Source of the DNA: JAAFIP01 sp043747295
Lineage (GTDB): Bacteria > Pseudomonadota > Gammaproteobacteria > Burkholderiales > Burkholderiaceae_C
Length of the DNA: 64,000 nt
NCBI GenBank assembly: GCA_043747295.1
Contig: JAYTPK010000052.1
Span: 1 to 64,000, forward strand
Direction of reading: 5' to 3'
Below the pieces are notes generated by a model that saw only the letters and a list, made by a program, of their open reading frames with translations, was not told the origin of the DNA and ran no database searches. Below, piece after piece: positions 1 through 7,915 of the stretch. Position numbers and translations under genes: made by a program. The number at the start of each line of letters is the position of its first letter. The stretch's first letter is position 1.

Positions 1-1074
1 GCCCTCTGAAAACGCTAGTGTCATGTCTAGCTTGTCGCCCTCGCCATGGCCACCGCCCGTGGATACGCTACCTACAGAAAATACATTTTGCAGGTAGTGG
101 CCAAACTCATGGGCTATCACAGCGATATCAAATTCATCTGCATCCGCATCGGCTTTGCCCAATACATAAATTTCACGTTTTGCTGTGGTAGTGGTGACCC
201 CGCCGCTGACTGTCGTGGTACTGCTGAATCTAAAAAATGTTTTGCCTCCTAATTGACCTGTAGCCAGATCTTGCGTAGCAGCGGTGTCAGTGTTCAGTGG
301 GCTCCAGTAGATAGCGAGCTTAGGAAAAACGGCGTTAGGCTGGGCAGTGACGATTTGCTGTATCGATGTATACATGGTGTCGAGCATGGTGAAAATGCCT
401 GCAGGACGCGAGCTTTGGGTGTAGCCGGTGCCGTTCCATGTCGTGCCTGCGTTGAGGTTACGCACCACGTTGGTGGAGGTGGTTGATGCGGGTGCGGTTT
501 CTAAAACCCACAAAGCGTTGGCGGCAGTGTTGTCTAAAACGCGCACGTCCCATTGCGCCGCTCCAGCAGTTTTGATCAGCTCGGCTCTTACGCGAATGAC
601 ATAGCTAGTGTTGCTAGGCACATTTAAGGTGTAGCTGCCTGTATTGCTGGTGGTAGTGGTTGACAGAATTTCTTCTAATGCGGTTCCAGAGTTTTTAACT
701 GCTTGGATAGTGACACCGCGAATAGGCTTGTTAAAGCTAGCAGCGTAGTTCAATGAACCTGCTGCACCAACACCCATCACAGATGCCTGACGGTATGGAA
801 CAAACTCGTAGGTTGCATTGCCTGACACTATCACGGGTGGTGCCGTAATAACGGGTGTTGCGATCACAGGGGTAGCTATAACCGGCGTAGCAATAACTGG
901 GGTATTGACTACGGGTGTGTTGATAACCGGCGTATTAATGACTGGCGTATTAACGGTCGGGTCTGTCACTAGGGGTATGGTGGTCCCTCCACCGCCCCCG
1001 CCGCCACAGGCTTGAAGTACCACGACGGTCAATGCCAGCGTGATAAGGCGTAAAAAATTCGGCGTAGAGCGCAT
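1..1074 (-). CDS. Zinc-metalloprotease-like lipoprotein, 3' part outside window
   Basis: The frame is open from ATG at 1074 to the window edge (358 codons, no stop), so the gene continues to the left. The N-terminus is a lipoprotein signal peptide with lipobox V-L-Q-A-C followed by a run of seven glycines. Next comes a stretch of tandem T-P-V-I-A/N pentapeptides, probably a stalk. A domain of about 270 residues follows and contains H-E-F-G-H-Y near residue 322, the HExxH zinc and catalytic motif of gluzincin proteases. A downstream F-S-E-G at the very edge could supply the third zinc ligand. Inference: a surface- or periplasm-exposed lipid-anchored peptidase. The family cannot be fixed from this fragment. 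Confidence 0.75.
   Translation of the reverse strand, partial: MRSTPNFLRLITLALTVVVLQACGGGGGGGTTIPLVTDPTVNTPVINTPVINTPVVNTPVIATPVIATPVIATPVITAPPVIVSGNATYEFVPYRQASVMGVGAAGSLNYAASFNKPIRGVTIQAVKNSGTALEEILSTTTTSNTGSYTLNVPSNTSYVIRVRAELIKTAGAAQWDVRVLDNTAANALWVLETAPASTTSTNVVRNLNAGTTWNGTGYTQSSRPAGIFTMLDTMYTSIQQIVTAQPNAVFPKLAIYWSPLNTDTAATQDLATGQLGGKTFFRFSSTTTVSGGVTTTTAKREIYVLGKADADADEFDIAVIAHEFGHYLQNVFSVGSVSTGGGHGEGDKLDMTLAFSEG
844..958 (-). repeat. 15-bp tandem repeat coding for T-P-V-I-A/N pentapeptides
   Basis: About eight in-frame 15-bp units within the lipoprotein gene encode T-P-V-I-N, T-P-V-V-N and T-P-V-I-A. Changes in unit number would keep the frame and alter only the length of the proline-rich spacer between the lipid anchor and the protease-like domain. 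Confidence 0.8.
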
Positions 1075-1212
1075 AAATTTCCATAATTCAAAACTTTTCC
1101 AAGCAGACTGCCCGAATTTGAGTTGGATTATCTCAGTTATGCGTCAAATGTTTTTAAATGTTACGAGAATTTGATGCCTAAATAAACGTTAACTAATGCA
1201 CATTTAAATGGC

Positions 1213-1740
1213 TCACTTTGCGCTATTCGAGTCCTTTTCAGGGTCAGGCCCGCTCTCGGTGCGCAGCACTTTCAAATCGCTGTCCATCACTGCGCTGAAA
1301 ATCATTGATTTGTTGCCTGAATCTTCCAGGTAGCGCCAGTTGTAATAGGTTTCTTTCTTGAGCTCATACGGCACGACGCGCATGGGTTTGCCAAGCAGTT
1401 TGCGCACGTCTTCCATCATCATGCCAGGTTGCACTTTGACAAAGTTTTGCGGGGTGAGCACTTGTCGCAGGCTGGTCATTTTGCCGTCGGTGCCGATGCT
1501 GATCATGTAGTTGCGGTGGCCGCTGGGCTGGCGGTTGTATTCAAAAATCCGTATGCCGCCTTCGCCGTCCCAGACTTTTTCGGGTTCGCCAAATTTAGCG
1601 CGCACATCGGCCTCGGTGGCGATGCCTTCTTCCAGCTCAATAATGCGCTGCTGGTCGCAGCCAACTATTGCGAGCATGCTGGCCAATAGTCCCATCACGG
1701 CACCCCTTAAAAGTACTTTTTGAATTGAAGTCCACTGCAT
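1213..1740 (-). CDS. SmpA/OmlA (BamE-like) domain lipoprotein
   Basis: A 175-residue protein with a signal peptide ending in the lipobox I-V-G-C, so probably an outer-membrane-facing lipoprotein. The mature part has two BamE/SmpA-like signatures: G-I-A-T-E-A-D-V-R-A-K-F-G-E-P near residue 39 and a second copy, V-Q-P-G-M-M-M-E-D-V-R-K-L-L-G-K-P, near residue 103. Each resembles the beta-alpha-alpha fold entry 'G.t..dV...lG.P'. It is longer than canonical BamE (about 110-150 residues) and, unlike the essential bamE, lies beside unrelated genes, so a paralogous SmpA/OmlA lipoprotein is more likely than BamE itself. The C-terminus is charged. It is transcribed away from DUF3460. Confidence 0.75.
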   Translation of the reverse strand: MQWTSIQKVLLRGAVMGLLASMLAIVGCDQQRIIELEEGIATEADVRAKFGEPEKVWDGEGGIRIFEYNRQPSGHRNYMISIGTDGKMTSLRQVLTPQNFVKVQPGMMMEDVRKLLGKPMRVVPYELKKETYYNWRYLEDSGNKSMIFSAVMDSDLKVLRTESGPDPEKDSNSAK

Positions 1741-1898
1741 TTTGGTTCCTTTTTAGTTCAGTTTTCGTCAAATAACGCCGCCGGTCATCTTAGCCAAGGC
1801 CGCTGGCCGCGCCAGCCCAGTAAAATCATCACTTTGCTGGTGCTTCGATGATGTTGCATTTACCAGTCTAAGTTACAAGTCTACGCCGAGTTTCATCT

Positions 1899-2126
1899 AT
1901 GTCCGCCTTGCTCAACGCCATCAGCCGTATTTTTTATAAACCGCAATACGTGTCTGATACCAGCCACTTTATCAACGACCTTAAGCGTAACCGCCCCACG
2001 CTAGAGGCTGAGCAGCGCGCAGGCCGCGCCCTGCTGTGGGATAAGAACGTGGACCGCAGTGCTTTGGCTGACAACGAGGACAGCCGAGTAGCGCAAAGCG
2101 GGTATGTGTATGGCTCAAAACCTTAA
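1899..2126 (+). CDS. DUF3460 family protein
   Basis: A 75-residue protein that I recognise as DUF3460, a short family found in Burkholderiales, commonly beside scpA. Conserved features seen are the Y-x-S-D-x-T-x-F-I-N-D-L-K-like segment near residue 17 (here Y-V-S-D-T-S-H-F-I-N-D-L-K) and the R-A-L-L-W-D motif near residue 43. No signal peptide or membrane segment is visible. It lies directly upstream of scpA on the same strand; a copy of the interspersed element occupies the gap. Function is unknown. Confidence 0.85.
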   Translation: MSALLNAISRIFYKPQYVSDTSHFINDLKRNRPTLEAEQRAGRALLWDKNVDRSALADNEDSRVAQSGYVYGSKP

Positions 2127-2155
2127 AAAACACTGTTTTACCTATCATTTAGTGC

Positions 2156-2200
2156 TGTAGTCCAAGTATTTATTACGTTTATAGCTATAAAAATAATAGC
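2156..2200 (+). repeat. Interspersed AT-rich element, copy 1
   Basis: Begins TAGTCCAAGTATTTATT and ends in a GCTAT-N7-ATAGC mini-hairpin. It sits between DUF3460 and scpA, 30 bp after the DUF3460 stop, in the position where the scpA leader would be. Confidence 0.9.
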
Positions 2201-2239
2201 GTATTGCACACCTACCAGCCACCTGCTTACACCCCTTAC

Positions 2240-3133
2240 ATGAGCGATACGCCCCCACTAGCCACCGCTGTGCCAGACTCTGCGATGGTGCTGCCTGCTC
2301 TGCAGCCTGATGCACCTCAGCTCAATATAGGACTGCCAACCGTAGTGGATCAAGTAGCTTTAGCGCGCCTGTATGGCGAACCCTTGTTTGCGATGCCGAC
2401 GGATTTGTACATTCCGCCGGACGCGCTAGAGGTGTTTTTAGAAGCCTTTGAAGGCCCGCTGGACTTGCTGCTGTACCTTATCCGCAAGCAAAATTTCAAT
2501 ATTTTGGACATCCCCATGGCGGGCGTGACGCGCCAGTATTTAAGCTATGTGGATGAAATTAGGGTTAAAAACCTGGAACTTGCTGCTGAATACCTGCTAA
2601 TGGCAGCCATGCTGATCGAGATCAAATCGCGCATGCTGCTGCCGCCTAAAAAGACAGCCGAAGGCGTAGAGCCTGAAGACCCGCGTGCCGAGCTGGTGCG
2701 CCGCTTGCTGGAATACGAGCAAATGAAGCTGGCCGCCGCGCGGCTAGACGCCATACCCCAGTTTGGCCGCGATTATCTGCGTGCGCAGGTGACCATCGAG
2801 CAGTCATTGCAAACCCGCTTTCCCGATGTGCATGTGGTAGACCTGCAAGACGCGTGGCGCGACATCATGCGCCGCGCTAAGCTGATCCAGCACCACAAAA
2901 TAACCCGCGAAGAGCTGAGCGTGCGCGAGCACATGAGCCATGTTTTAAAGAAGCTCCAGGGCCGCAAGTTTGTCGAGTTTGAAGAACTGTTTGACCCTAG
3001 CAAAGGTACCCCAGTATTAGTGGTCACCTTTATTGCTTTGCTAGAGCTGGCTAAAGAAACTTTGATCGACATTACCCAGGCTGAGGTGTATGCGCCAATC
3101 TACGTGAGGTTGGCTTTCACGCAGGCTGCTTGA
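2240..3133 (+). CDS. scpA: Segregation and condensation protein A (ScpA)
   Basis: The kleisin subunit of the bacterial condensin Smc-ScpA-ScpB, cytoplasmic and DNA-associated, acting in chromosome compaction and segregation. The typical ScpA core starts near residue 66 with F-E-G-P-L-D-L-L-L-Y-L-I-R and continues with D-I-P-M-A-G-V-T-R-Q-Y and A-A-M-L-I-E-I-K-S-R-M-L-L-P (N-terminal Smc-neck-binding helices). The C-terminal winged helix ends the protein with V-T-F-I-A-L-L-E-L-A-K. ATG at 2240 (297 residues) is preferred over an in-frame TTG at 2204, which abuts the interspersed element. The first roughly 50 residues are variable and proline-rich. scpB is not in the window. Confidence 0.93.
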   Translation: MSDTPPLATAVPDSAMVLPALQPDAPQLNIGLPTVVDQVALARLYGEPLFAMPTDLYIPPDALEVFLEAFEGPLDLLLYLIRKQNFNILDIPMAGVTRQYLSYVDEIRVKNLELAAEYLLMAAMLIEIKSRMLLPPKKTAEGVEPEDPRAELVRRLLEYEQMKLAAARLDAIPQFGRDYLRAQVTIEQSLQTRFPDVHVVDLQDAWRDIMRRAKLIQHHKITREELSVREHMSHVLKKLQGRKFVEFEELFDPSKGTPVLVVTFIALLELAKETLIDITQAEVYAPIYVRLAFTQAA

Positions 3134-3141
3134 TCGCCAAT

Positions 3142-3187
3142 GCTACTATTTTTATAGCTGCTTCGTCTTTAAATACTAGGACTACAG
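3142..3187 (-). repeat. Interspersed AT-rich element, copy 2
   Basis: A diverged copy read on the minus strand (TAGTCCTAGTATTTA start). It lies 9 bp after the scpA stop and 7 bp from the stop of the convergent iron-binding-protein gene. Confidence 0.8.
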
Positions 3188-3193
3188 CCCAAT

Positions 3194-4261
3194 TTACTTA
3201 TAACCCACCCGGTCCAACATCTGCTGCACCTTCACCTGGTTCATACCCACTACGCTCACAGCCATTGTCTCTGATTTGAACGTGCCGCTGCTCATGGCTT
3301 TGAGCGCAGGGTTGCTCAGTTGTACGCCCTTGGACACTGGATATTCGTTATTGCCATTAGCAAAATAATCTTGCGCCTCTTTGCTGGCCAAGTACTCTAA
3401 AAACTTCACCGCATTAGCAGTATTTTTAGCGTTCTTGGCCATCGCACCGCCTGCAATGTTGATGTGGGTGCCCCAGCTCGATTGGTTAGGAAACATCACA
3501 CCCACTTTGTCCATGATGGCCTTGTCCTCGGCTTTGTCGCTGCGCATTAGCCGTGCCACATAGTAGGTGTTAGTCAACGCAATACCGCATTCGCCGCTGG
3601 CTACCGCTTTGATTTGGTCAGTGTCGCCACCCTTGGGCGCGCGGGCCATGTTGGCGACCATGCCTGTTAGCCATTTTTCTGCAGCAGGTGCGCCAATGTG
3701 CTCAGTGACTGCGCCAAACAAGCTCAGGTTATACGGGTGCGAGCCGCTGCGGGTGCACACCAAGCCTTTGTTTTTTGCGTCGCCCAGCTCTTCGTAGGTG
3801 TCTACATCAGCGGCTTTGACCCGCGCTTTGTCATACACCACCACGCGGGCGCGGGTGCTGTAGCCAAACCATGCGGTGCCTTCGGGCGTGGCCTTAGCGC
3901 GCAGGTTGGCGGGGATGGCGTCTTCTAGCAATTTGGATTTGACCGGCGAAAACAAACCGTCCACCTCAGCCCTCCACAAACGTGCTGCGTCTACCAGCAA
4001 TATCACATCTGCTGGAGACGCTGTGCCCTCGGCTTTTAAGCGCTGCAAAATGCCTGCGTCGTCGGCGTCTACACGGTTGATTTTGATCCCTGTGGCTTTG
4101 GTGAAGTTGTTGTACAAAGCCTCGTCGGTGCTGTAGTGGCGGGCTGAATATAAGTTAAGCACTTGCTCTTGGGCTAACGCAGCGGGCAGCACGCCCAGAC
4201 CGGTGAGCAGGGCAACAGCAGAGCAAGTAAAAGTCAACATTTTTTTCATGGGCGTTTTCAT
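3194..4261 (-). CDS. Fe(III) ABC transporter periplasmic substrate-binding protein
   Basis: A 355-residue FbpA/FutA/AfuA-type ferric-iron-binding protein. The signal peptide is cleaved after A-L-A, and the mature chain opens Q-E-Q-V-L-N-L-Y-S-A-R-H-Y, the usual start of this family. The T-N-T-Y-Y-V-A-R-L segment near residue 228 contains the paired tyrosines that coordinate iron in FbpA-like proteins. ATG at 4261 is chosen because an in-frame start 13 codons upstream precedes the signal peptide; a further ATG at 4249 is also possible. No permease or ATPase lies nearby, so it must work with components encoded elsewhere. It lies 63 bp downstream of hemP and is probably co-transcribed from the Fur-controlled promoter. 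Confidence 0.9.
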   Translation of the reverse strand: MKTPMKKMLTFTCSAVALLTGLGVLPAALAQEQVLNLYSARHYSTDEALYNNFTKATGIKINRVDADDAGILQRLKAEGTASPADVILLVDAARLWRAEVDGLFSPVKSKLLEDAIPANLRAKATPEGTAWFGYSTRARVVVYDKARVKAADVDTYEELGDAKNKGLVCTRSGSHPYNLSLFGAVTEHIGAPAAEKWLTGMVANMARAPKGGDTDQIKAVASGECGIALTNTYYVARLMRSDKAEDKAIMDKVGVMFPNQSSWGTHINIAGGAMAKNAKNTANAVKFLEYLASKEAQDYFANGNNEYPVSKGVQLSNPALKAMSSGTFKSETMAVSVVGMNQVKVQQMLDRVGYK

Positions 4262-4324
4262 AAGGCGGGGTCCTAGTAAATTAATTGAGAGAGATAACAA
4301 AAGCGTAACAGCGGATTAAAAAAT

Positions 4325-4573
4325 TTATTTGGTCAAAATAAGTTTGCCCAACTTGGTGGCCTGCAGCGTGTAGAGCATGCCGTTGTGGCTGATGGCCACG
4401 GTCTTGTGGCCTTTTAGCAGCGCCGCGCTGGGCAGTGCTGCAGGCGTGGTGCCCTGCGCTGGCGCGGGTTTAGGTTCAACTGTAGCTGTAGCTGTAGCTG
4501 TAGCCGTAGCTGCAGCTCTATTGGTAGGTGCTTGTTGGCCAAGGTGGCTAAGGTGCAATGTGTGGGTCAGCAT
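4325..4573 (-). CDS. hemP: Hemin uptake protein HemP
   Basis: An 82-residue protein whose last 28 residues carry the HemP/HmuP signature: G-H-K-T-V-A-I-S-H-N-G-M-L-Y-T-L then T-K-L-G-K-L-I-L-T-K. HemP/HmuP is a small cytoplasmic protein linked to heme uptake and, in several proteobacteria, required for expression of the heme receptor gene. The N-terminal half is low-complexity: five Ala-Thr pairs encoded by GTAGCT hexamers, then a Pro/Ala linker. The upstream region has a near-consensus Fur box, so iron-repressed expression is expected. An Fe(III)-binding protein rather than a heme receptor follows it. Confidence 0.85.
   Translation of the reverse strand: MLTHTLHLSHLGQQAPTNRAAATATATATATVEPKPAPAQGTTPAALPSAALLKGHKTVAISHNGMLYTLQATKLGKLILTK
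4478..4516 (-). repeat. GTAGCT hexanucleotide microsatellite in hemP
   Basis: About six imperfect copies of a 6-bp unit encode alternating Ala-Thr. Gain or loss of units preserves the frame and only changes linker length. Confidence 0.75.
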
Positions 4574-4600
4574 AGGTGCAATAATTTGTTAAGTTGTTGC

Positions 4601-4619
4601 GAATGAGAATGATTATCAT
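4601..4619. promoter_or_regulatory. Fur box
   Basis: GAATGAGAATGATTATCAT matches the classical 19-bp Fur operator (reverse complement begins ATGATAATCATTCTC). It lies 28 bp upstream of hemP and about 140 bp upstream of the divergent gene at 4760, so it could control both directions. Confidence 0.85.
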
Positions 4620-4759
4620 ATACTATCGCATCTAACTTGGATTATTTTTGTATTCACCCTTTAGTTATGAGGTGATTGCTGGGTACCCAAGTTGTCATTC
4701 CAGCCAGTGCGTTGGGCTGCGTGCCCACACAGCGAGCCATTTTTAGTGTTAATTAACCT

Positions 4760-5158
4760 ATGAAAGGCCAGCGCACTATGGCGTCTAGTTTTACACCAGC
4801 ATCTGCGACGCATCAGGACATGGATGTGGAATTGCCGTGCATTGATGGTTTATTGGCCGGCACACTGGCACTGATGACAGGTTACGCCGAACATCAGTGC
4901 GAGCAGGGCAACGCCAGCCGCCGCAACTTGATGGCAAAGAAAATTCTGTCTAATCTGCACTTTTTAGTAGCACACCCCAGCATGCCCCAAGCCATGGCCT
5001 GTGTGATGCGCAATTTGCAAAACCATTGGCACACGCTGGCAGCACTAGGGTCGCTAGAAGCGGACGCACCGCGCGAGCCGCTGCACACTGCGCAAGCAAC
5101 CACACCCGCCAGCACCGCACCAGAGCTGTGGATGCCAGCGCACGCTAGCGTGCAATAG
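4760..5158 (+). CDS. Hypothetical protein, divergent from hemP
   Basis: A 132-residue protein that I do not recognise; ATG at 4778 is an alternative start. It has no signal peptide or membrane helix. The central part (residues about 28-95) is predicted helical with conserved-looking Cys and His residues (C-I-D-G-L-L-A-G-T-L-A-L-M-T-G-Y, H-Q-C-E-Q-G and N-L-H-F-L-V-A-H-P). The C-terminal 35 residues are Ala/Thr/Pro-rich and probably disordered. It shares the intergenic region containing the Fur box with hemP and precedes the TIGR03118 gene by 62 bp, so an iron-linked role is possible, but the sequence does not say what it does. Confidence 0.6.
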   Translation: MKGQRTMASSFTPASATHQDMDVELPCIDGLLAGTLALMTGYAEHQCEQGNASRRNLMAKKILSNLHFLVAHPSMPQAMACVMRNLQNHWHTLAALGSLEADAPREPLHTAQATTPASTAPELWMPAHASVQ

Positions 5159-5220
5159 CCGTCCATTCATCCTCTTATTCAACCAACTTCTATTCAAACA
5201 ACTTAGGCGAACGAAAAACC

Positions 5221-6609
5221 ATGTCAATGAAAAATCAACACAATGATCTAGCCCGCAGAACCTTATTGCAATGGGGCACTCTGTCGGCACTGGGCGTGCC
5301 CATCATCAGTGCTTGCGGCGGCAGCGACAGTGCTGCTGCACCAGCACCTGCGCCACCAGCAGCGCCAGCAGTTAACCGCTACAACCAAACCAACCTGGTT
5401 GCCAACAAGGCCAGCTACAAAGCGCAATTTACAGAAGCCGATTTTGTGGACGCGTGGGGCATTGCTGTTCGGCCCAAGGGCGCAGGCGGGCACTTTTGGG
5501 TGGGCGGCGGCGGCACCAGCTGGCAGTATGTGGGCGACGTAAAAGCCTCAGCCATGCCCAGCTTGCAGCCGCTGTTTCAAGACGGTTTGAAAAAGGTCAC
5601 GGTACCGGGCGCTGATTCGCTGATAGACGATACCAGTGCAGGCAAGATCACAGGTGTAGTCTTTAACGGTGCGCCTTTGGTAGGCACACCAGTGGCTAGC
5701 ACTAACTTTCGCATCTCGGGGCAAACGGCGAGCACAGGCGCTGCGGCCACTGCGTTTGACGGCTCAGCACGTTTTGTATTTGTCACCGACTCAGGCAAAG
5801 TCACCGGCTGGACCGACCGTGCAGCCGACGGCACTATCGTGCGGGCAGACGGCGCATCAGAAGAAAAATACGACGGCGCAGCAGACGGCAGCGCGTTTTT
5901 TGGCGTAGCCATTAAGCCGGATACTTGGGACACGATGTGGCTGGCCGACTTTGGTGCCAACCCTCAAATCGTCACGTTAGACAAAACCTGGGCTAAAGTG
6001 CCAACGCAAGGTTTTGTAAATCCATTTGCCAGCGGCCCCGTGGTCAATGGCGCTAAAACCGTGGTGCCAGGTGACCCGGTGCCGTTCAACATTCAAGCAT
6101 TGGGCGAGGGCGCTGCTGCACGCGTATTCGTAGCCTACGCCATCAGCCAAGCAAACCCTAGCTCTGCGGCCGCCCCAGGCAGTTTTTACGCCGCTGAAGA
6201 AGACGCACTAGACGCTGCAGCCGAAGCCGCCAGCGGCAACAAACCAGACAAAGGCTGGTTAGTAGAGTTTGACCTGAGTGGCAAGCTACTGCGCATCTAC
6301 GCAGACGACAAGCGCCTGAATGCACCATGGGGCGTGGCCATAGCACCTGCTAATTTTGGCAGACTGTCGGGCGCGCTGTTGGTGGGCAACTTTGGCGGTG
6401 CAGGGCGCATATGTGCATTCGATATGCGCACTGGTCAATACATAGACGACCTGCGTGGTGCAGACGATAAGCCAGTGGCCATTGCAGGGCTGTGGGGTTT
6501 GCAATTTGGCAACGGCGAAAGCTTGGGCGACAGCAACGCCTTGTATTTTGCAGCCGGGCCGGATGATGAGAAGGACGGGTTGTTTGGCAGCTTGCGCTAT
6601 GAGGCGTAA
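5221..6609 (+). CDS. TIGR03118 family lipoprotein/exported protein
   Basis: A 462-residue protein of the TIGR03118 family (uncharacterised, predicted beta-propeller-like). The N-terminus reads A-R-R-T-L-L-Q-W-G, a twin-arginine-like signal, and ends with the lipobox-like I-S-A-C-G-G, so it may be Tat-exported and lipid-anchored. An Ala/Pro linker follows. Family hallmarks are N-Q-T-N-L-V-A-N, F-V-D-A-W-G-I-A near residue 75, the F-V-F-V-T-D-S-G-K-V-T-G-W segment, L-N-A-P-W-G-V-A-I-A-P near residue 364 and G-A-L-L-V-G-N-F-G near residue 380. The last segment, G-L-W-G-L-Q-F-G-N-G, closes the fold. The function of the family is unknown. Confidence 0.85.
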   Translation: MSMKNQHNDLARRTLLQWGTLSALGVPIISACGGSDSAAAPAPAPPAAPAVNRYNQTNLVANKASYKAQFTEADFVDAWGIAVRPKGAGGHFWVGGGGTSWQYVGDVKASAMPSLQPLFQDGLKKVTVPGADSLIDDTSAGKITGVVFNGAPLVGTPVASTNFRISGQTASTGAAATAFDGSARFVFVTDSGKVTGWTDRAADGTIVRADGASEEKYDGAADGSAFFGVAIKPDTWDTMWLADFGANPQIVTLDKTWAKVPTQGFVNPFASGPVVNGAKTVVPGDPVPFNIQALGEGAAARVFVAYAISQANPSSAAAPGSFYAAEEDALDAAAEAASGNKPDKGWLVEFDLSGKLLRIYADDKRLNAPWGVAIAPANFGRLSGALLVGNFGGAGRICAFDMRTGQYIDDLRGADDKPVAIAGLWGLQFGNGESLGDSNALYFAAGPDDEKDGLFGSLRYEA

Positions 6610-6613
6610 GGTG

Positions 6614-6688
6614 TGGTCCCCTCGACAGGAATCGAACCTGTATTTGACGCTTAGGAGGCATCCGTTCTATCCATTGAACTACGAGGAG
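6614..6688 (-). tRNA. tRNA-Arg (anticodon CCT)
   Basis: The cloverleaf can be drawn directly. The acceptor stem CTCCTCG pairs with CGAGGGG (one G-T wobble). The T arm is ACAGG-TTCGATT-CCTGT. The anticodon stem GATGC/GCGTC closes the loop CTCCTAA, with anticodon CCT reading AGG. The 3' CCA is encoded. It lies 4 bp downstream of the TIGR03118 gene on the opposite strand. Confidence 0.95.
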
Positions 6689-6715
6689 GACAGCGATGTA
6701 TTGTAGTTGCTAGGT

Positions 6716-7912
6716 TTACTTAGACAGCAAACGCATGGCTTCTTCCAAGCCTTTGACATTTAGCGGGTACATGCGCTGCGACATGATCTGCTGCATGATG
6801 CCGATGCTTTGGCGGTACTGCCACACGCCTTGTGGCTCGGGGTTGATCCAGGCAAATTTGGGAAAGGCTTGCGTCAGGCGTTGCAGCCATTCCACGCCCG
6901 CTTCTTCGTTGTTGTATTCCACGCTACCGCCCGGCTGCAAAATTTCATACGGGCTCATCGTAGCGTCGCCAATAAAGATCAGTTTGTAGTCTTTGTTGTA
7001 CTTGCGAATAATGTCTTGCGTGGGGAATTTCTCGGCGTAACGGCGGCGGTTGTTCTTCCACATAAAGTCGTACACGCAGTTGTGAAAGTAATAAAACTCT
7101 AGGTGCTTGAACTCCGCTTTCGACGCAGAAAACATTTCTTCTACGCGGTGAATATGCTCGTCCATCGTGCCGCCCACGTCCATCAGCAGCAGCACCTTCA
7201 CATTGTTGTGCCGCTCGGGCACCATTTTTATGTCTAGCCAGCCTGCGTTGGCCGCCGTGCTGCGAATGGTGTCATCCAAATCCAGCTCATCATGCGCACC
7301 CTCACGTGCAAACTTGCGCAGGCGGCGCAGTGCGATTTTGATATTGCGTGTGCCCAGCTCTTGCGTGTCGTCATAGTCTTTGTAGGCGCGCTGGTCCCAC
7401 ACTTTTACCGCGCTCTTATTACGGCCTTTGTCTTGTCCAATGCGAATGCCCTGCGGGTTTTGTCCATACGCACCAAACGGTGACGTGCCGCCCGTGCCAA
7501 TCCACTTATTGCCGCCCTCGTGCCGCTCTTTTTGCTCTTCAAAACGTTTTTTGAGCGTCTCCATCAGCTCGTCCCAGCCCATCTTCTCAATCTTGGCCAG
7601 TTCTTCGGGCGACAGCTGCAACTCTAGGTTTTTACGCAGCCAGTCCAGCGGAATTTCCTTAGTGAAATCCGCCACCATTTCCACGCCCTTGAAGTAAGAC
7701 GCAAACGCCCGGTCAAACTTGTCGTAATGCTTCTCATCTTTGACCAGCGTGGTGCGGCTAAGGTAGTAAAAGTCATCTACCTTGTAGCCAATACCTTCAT
7801 CATTGTTGGGGCCGACCACGCCTTCCTTTAACGCCTCAAGCAGCGTCAGATATTCCTTGACGGACACAGGCAGTTTGGCGGAGCGCAGGGTGTAGAAGAA
7901 GTCAATCAGCAT
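6716..7912 (-). CDS. VWA-domain protein (CoxE-like), MoxR partner
   Basis: A 398-residue cytoplasmic protein with a C-terminal von Willebrand A fold. Strand 1 and the metal site read V-L-L-L-M-D-V-G-G-T-M-D near residue 240. The canonical MIDAS is DxSxS, so the first serine is glycine and the second threonine; metal binding may be altered or of the CoxE type. The N-terminal half is helical and charged, including a KKRFEEQKERHEGG stretch and a glycine-rich loop. MoxR/VWA pairs act as AAA+ chaperones in metal-cofactor insertion or complex maturation. The moxR-like gene lies at the upstream end of this operon, separated by a small membrane protein and a GNAT gene. Confidence 0.88.
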   Translation of the reverse strand: MLIDFFYTLRSAKLPVSVKEYLTLLEALKEGVVGPNNDEGIGYKVDDFYYLSRTTLVKDEKHYDKFDRAFASYFKGVEMVADFTKEIPLDWLRKNLELQLSPEELAKIEKMGWDELMETLKKRFEEQKERHEGGNKWIGTGGTSPFGAYGQNPQGIRIGQDKGRNKSAVKVWDQRAYKDYDDTQELGTRNIKIALRRLRKFAREGAHDELDLDDTIRSTAANAGWLDIKMVPERHNNVKVLLLMDVGGTMDEHIHRVEEMFSASKAEFKHLEFYYFHNCVYDFMWKNNRRRYAEKFPTQDIIRKYNKDYKLIFIGDATMSPYEILQPGGSVEYNNEEAGVEWLQRLTQAFPKFAWINPEPQGVWQYRQSIGIMQQIMSQRMYPLNVKGLEEAMRLLSK

Positions 7913-7915
7913 GGT

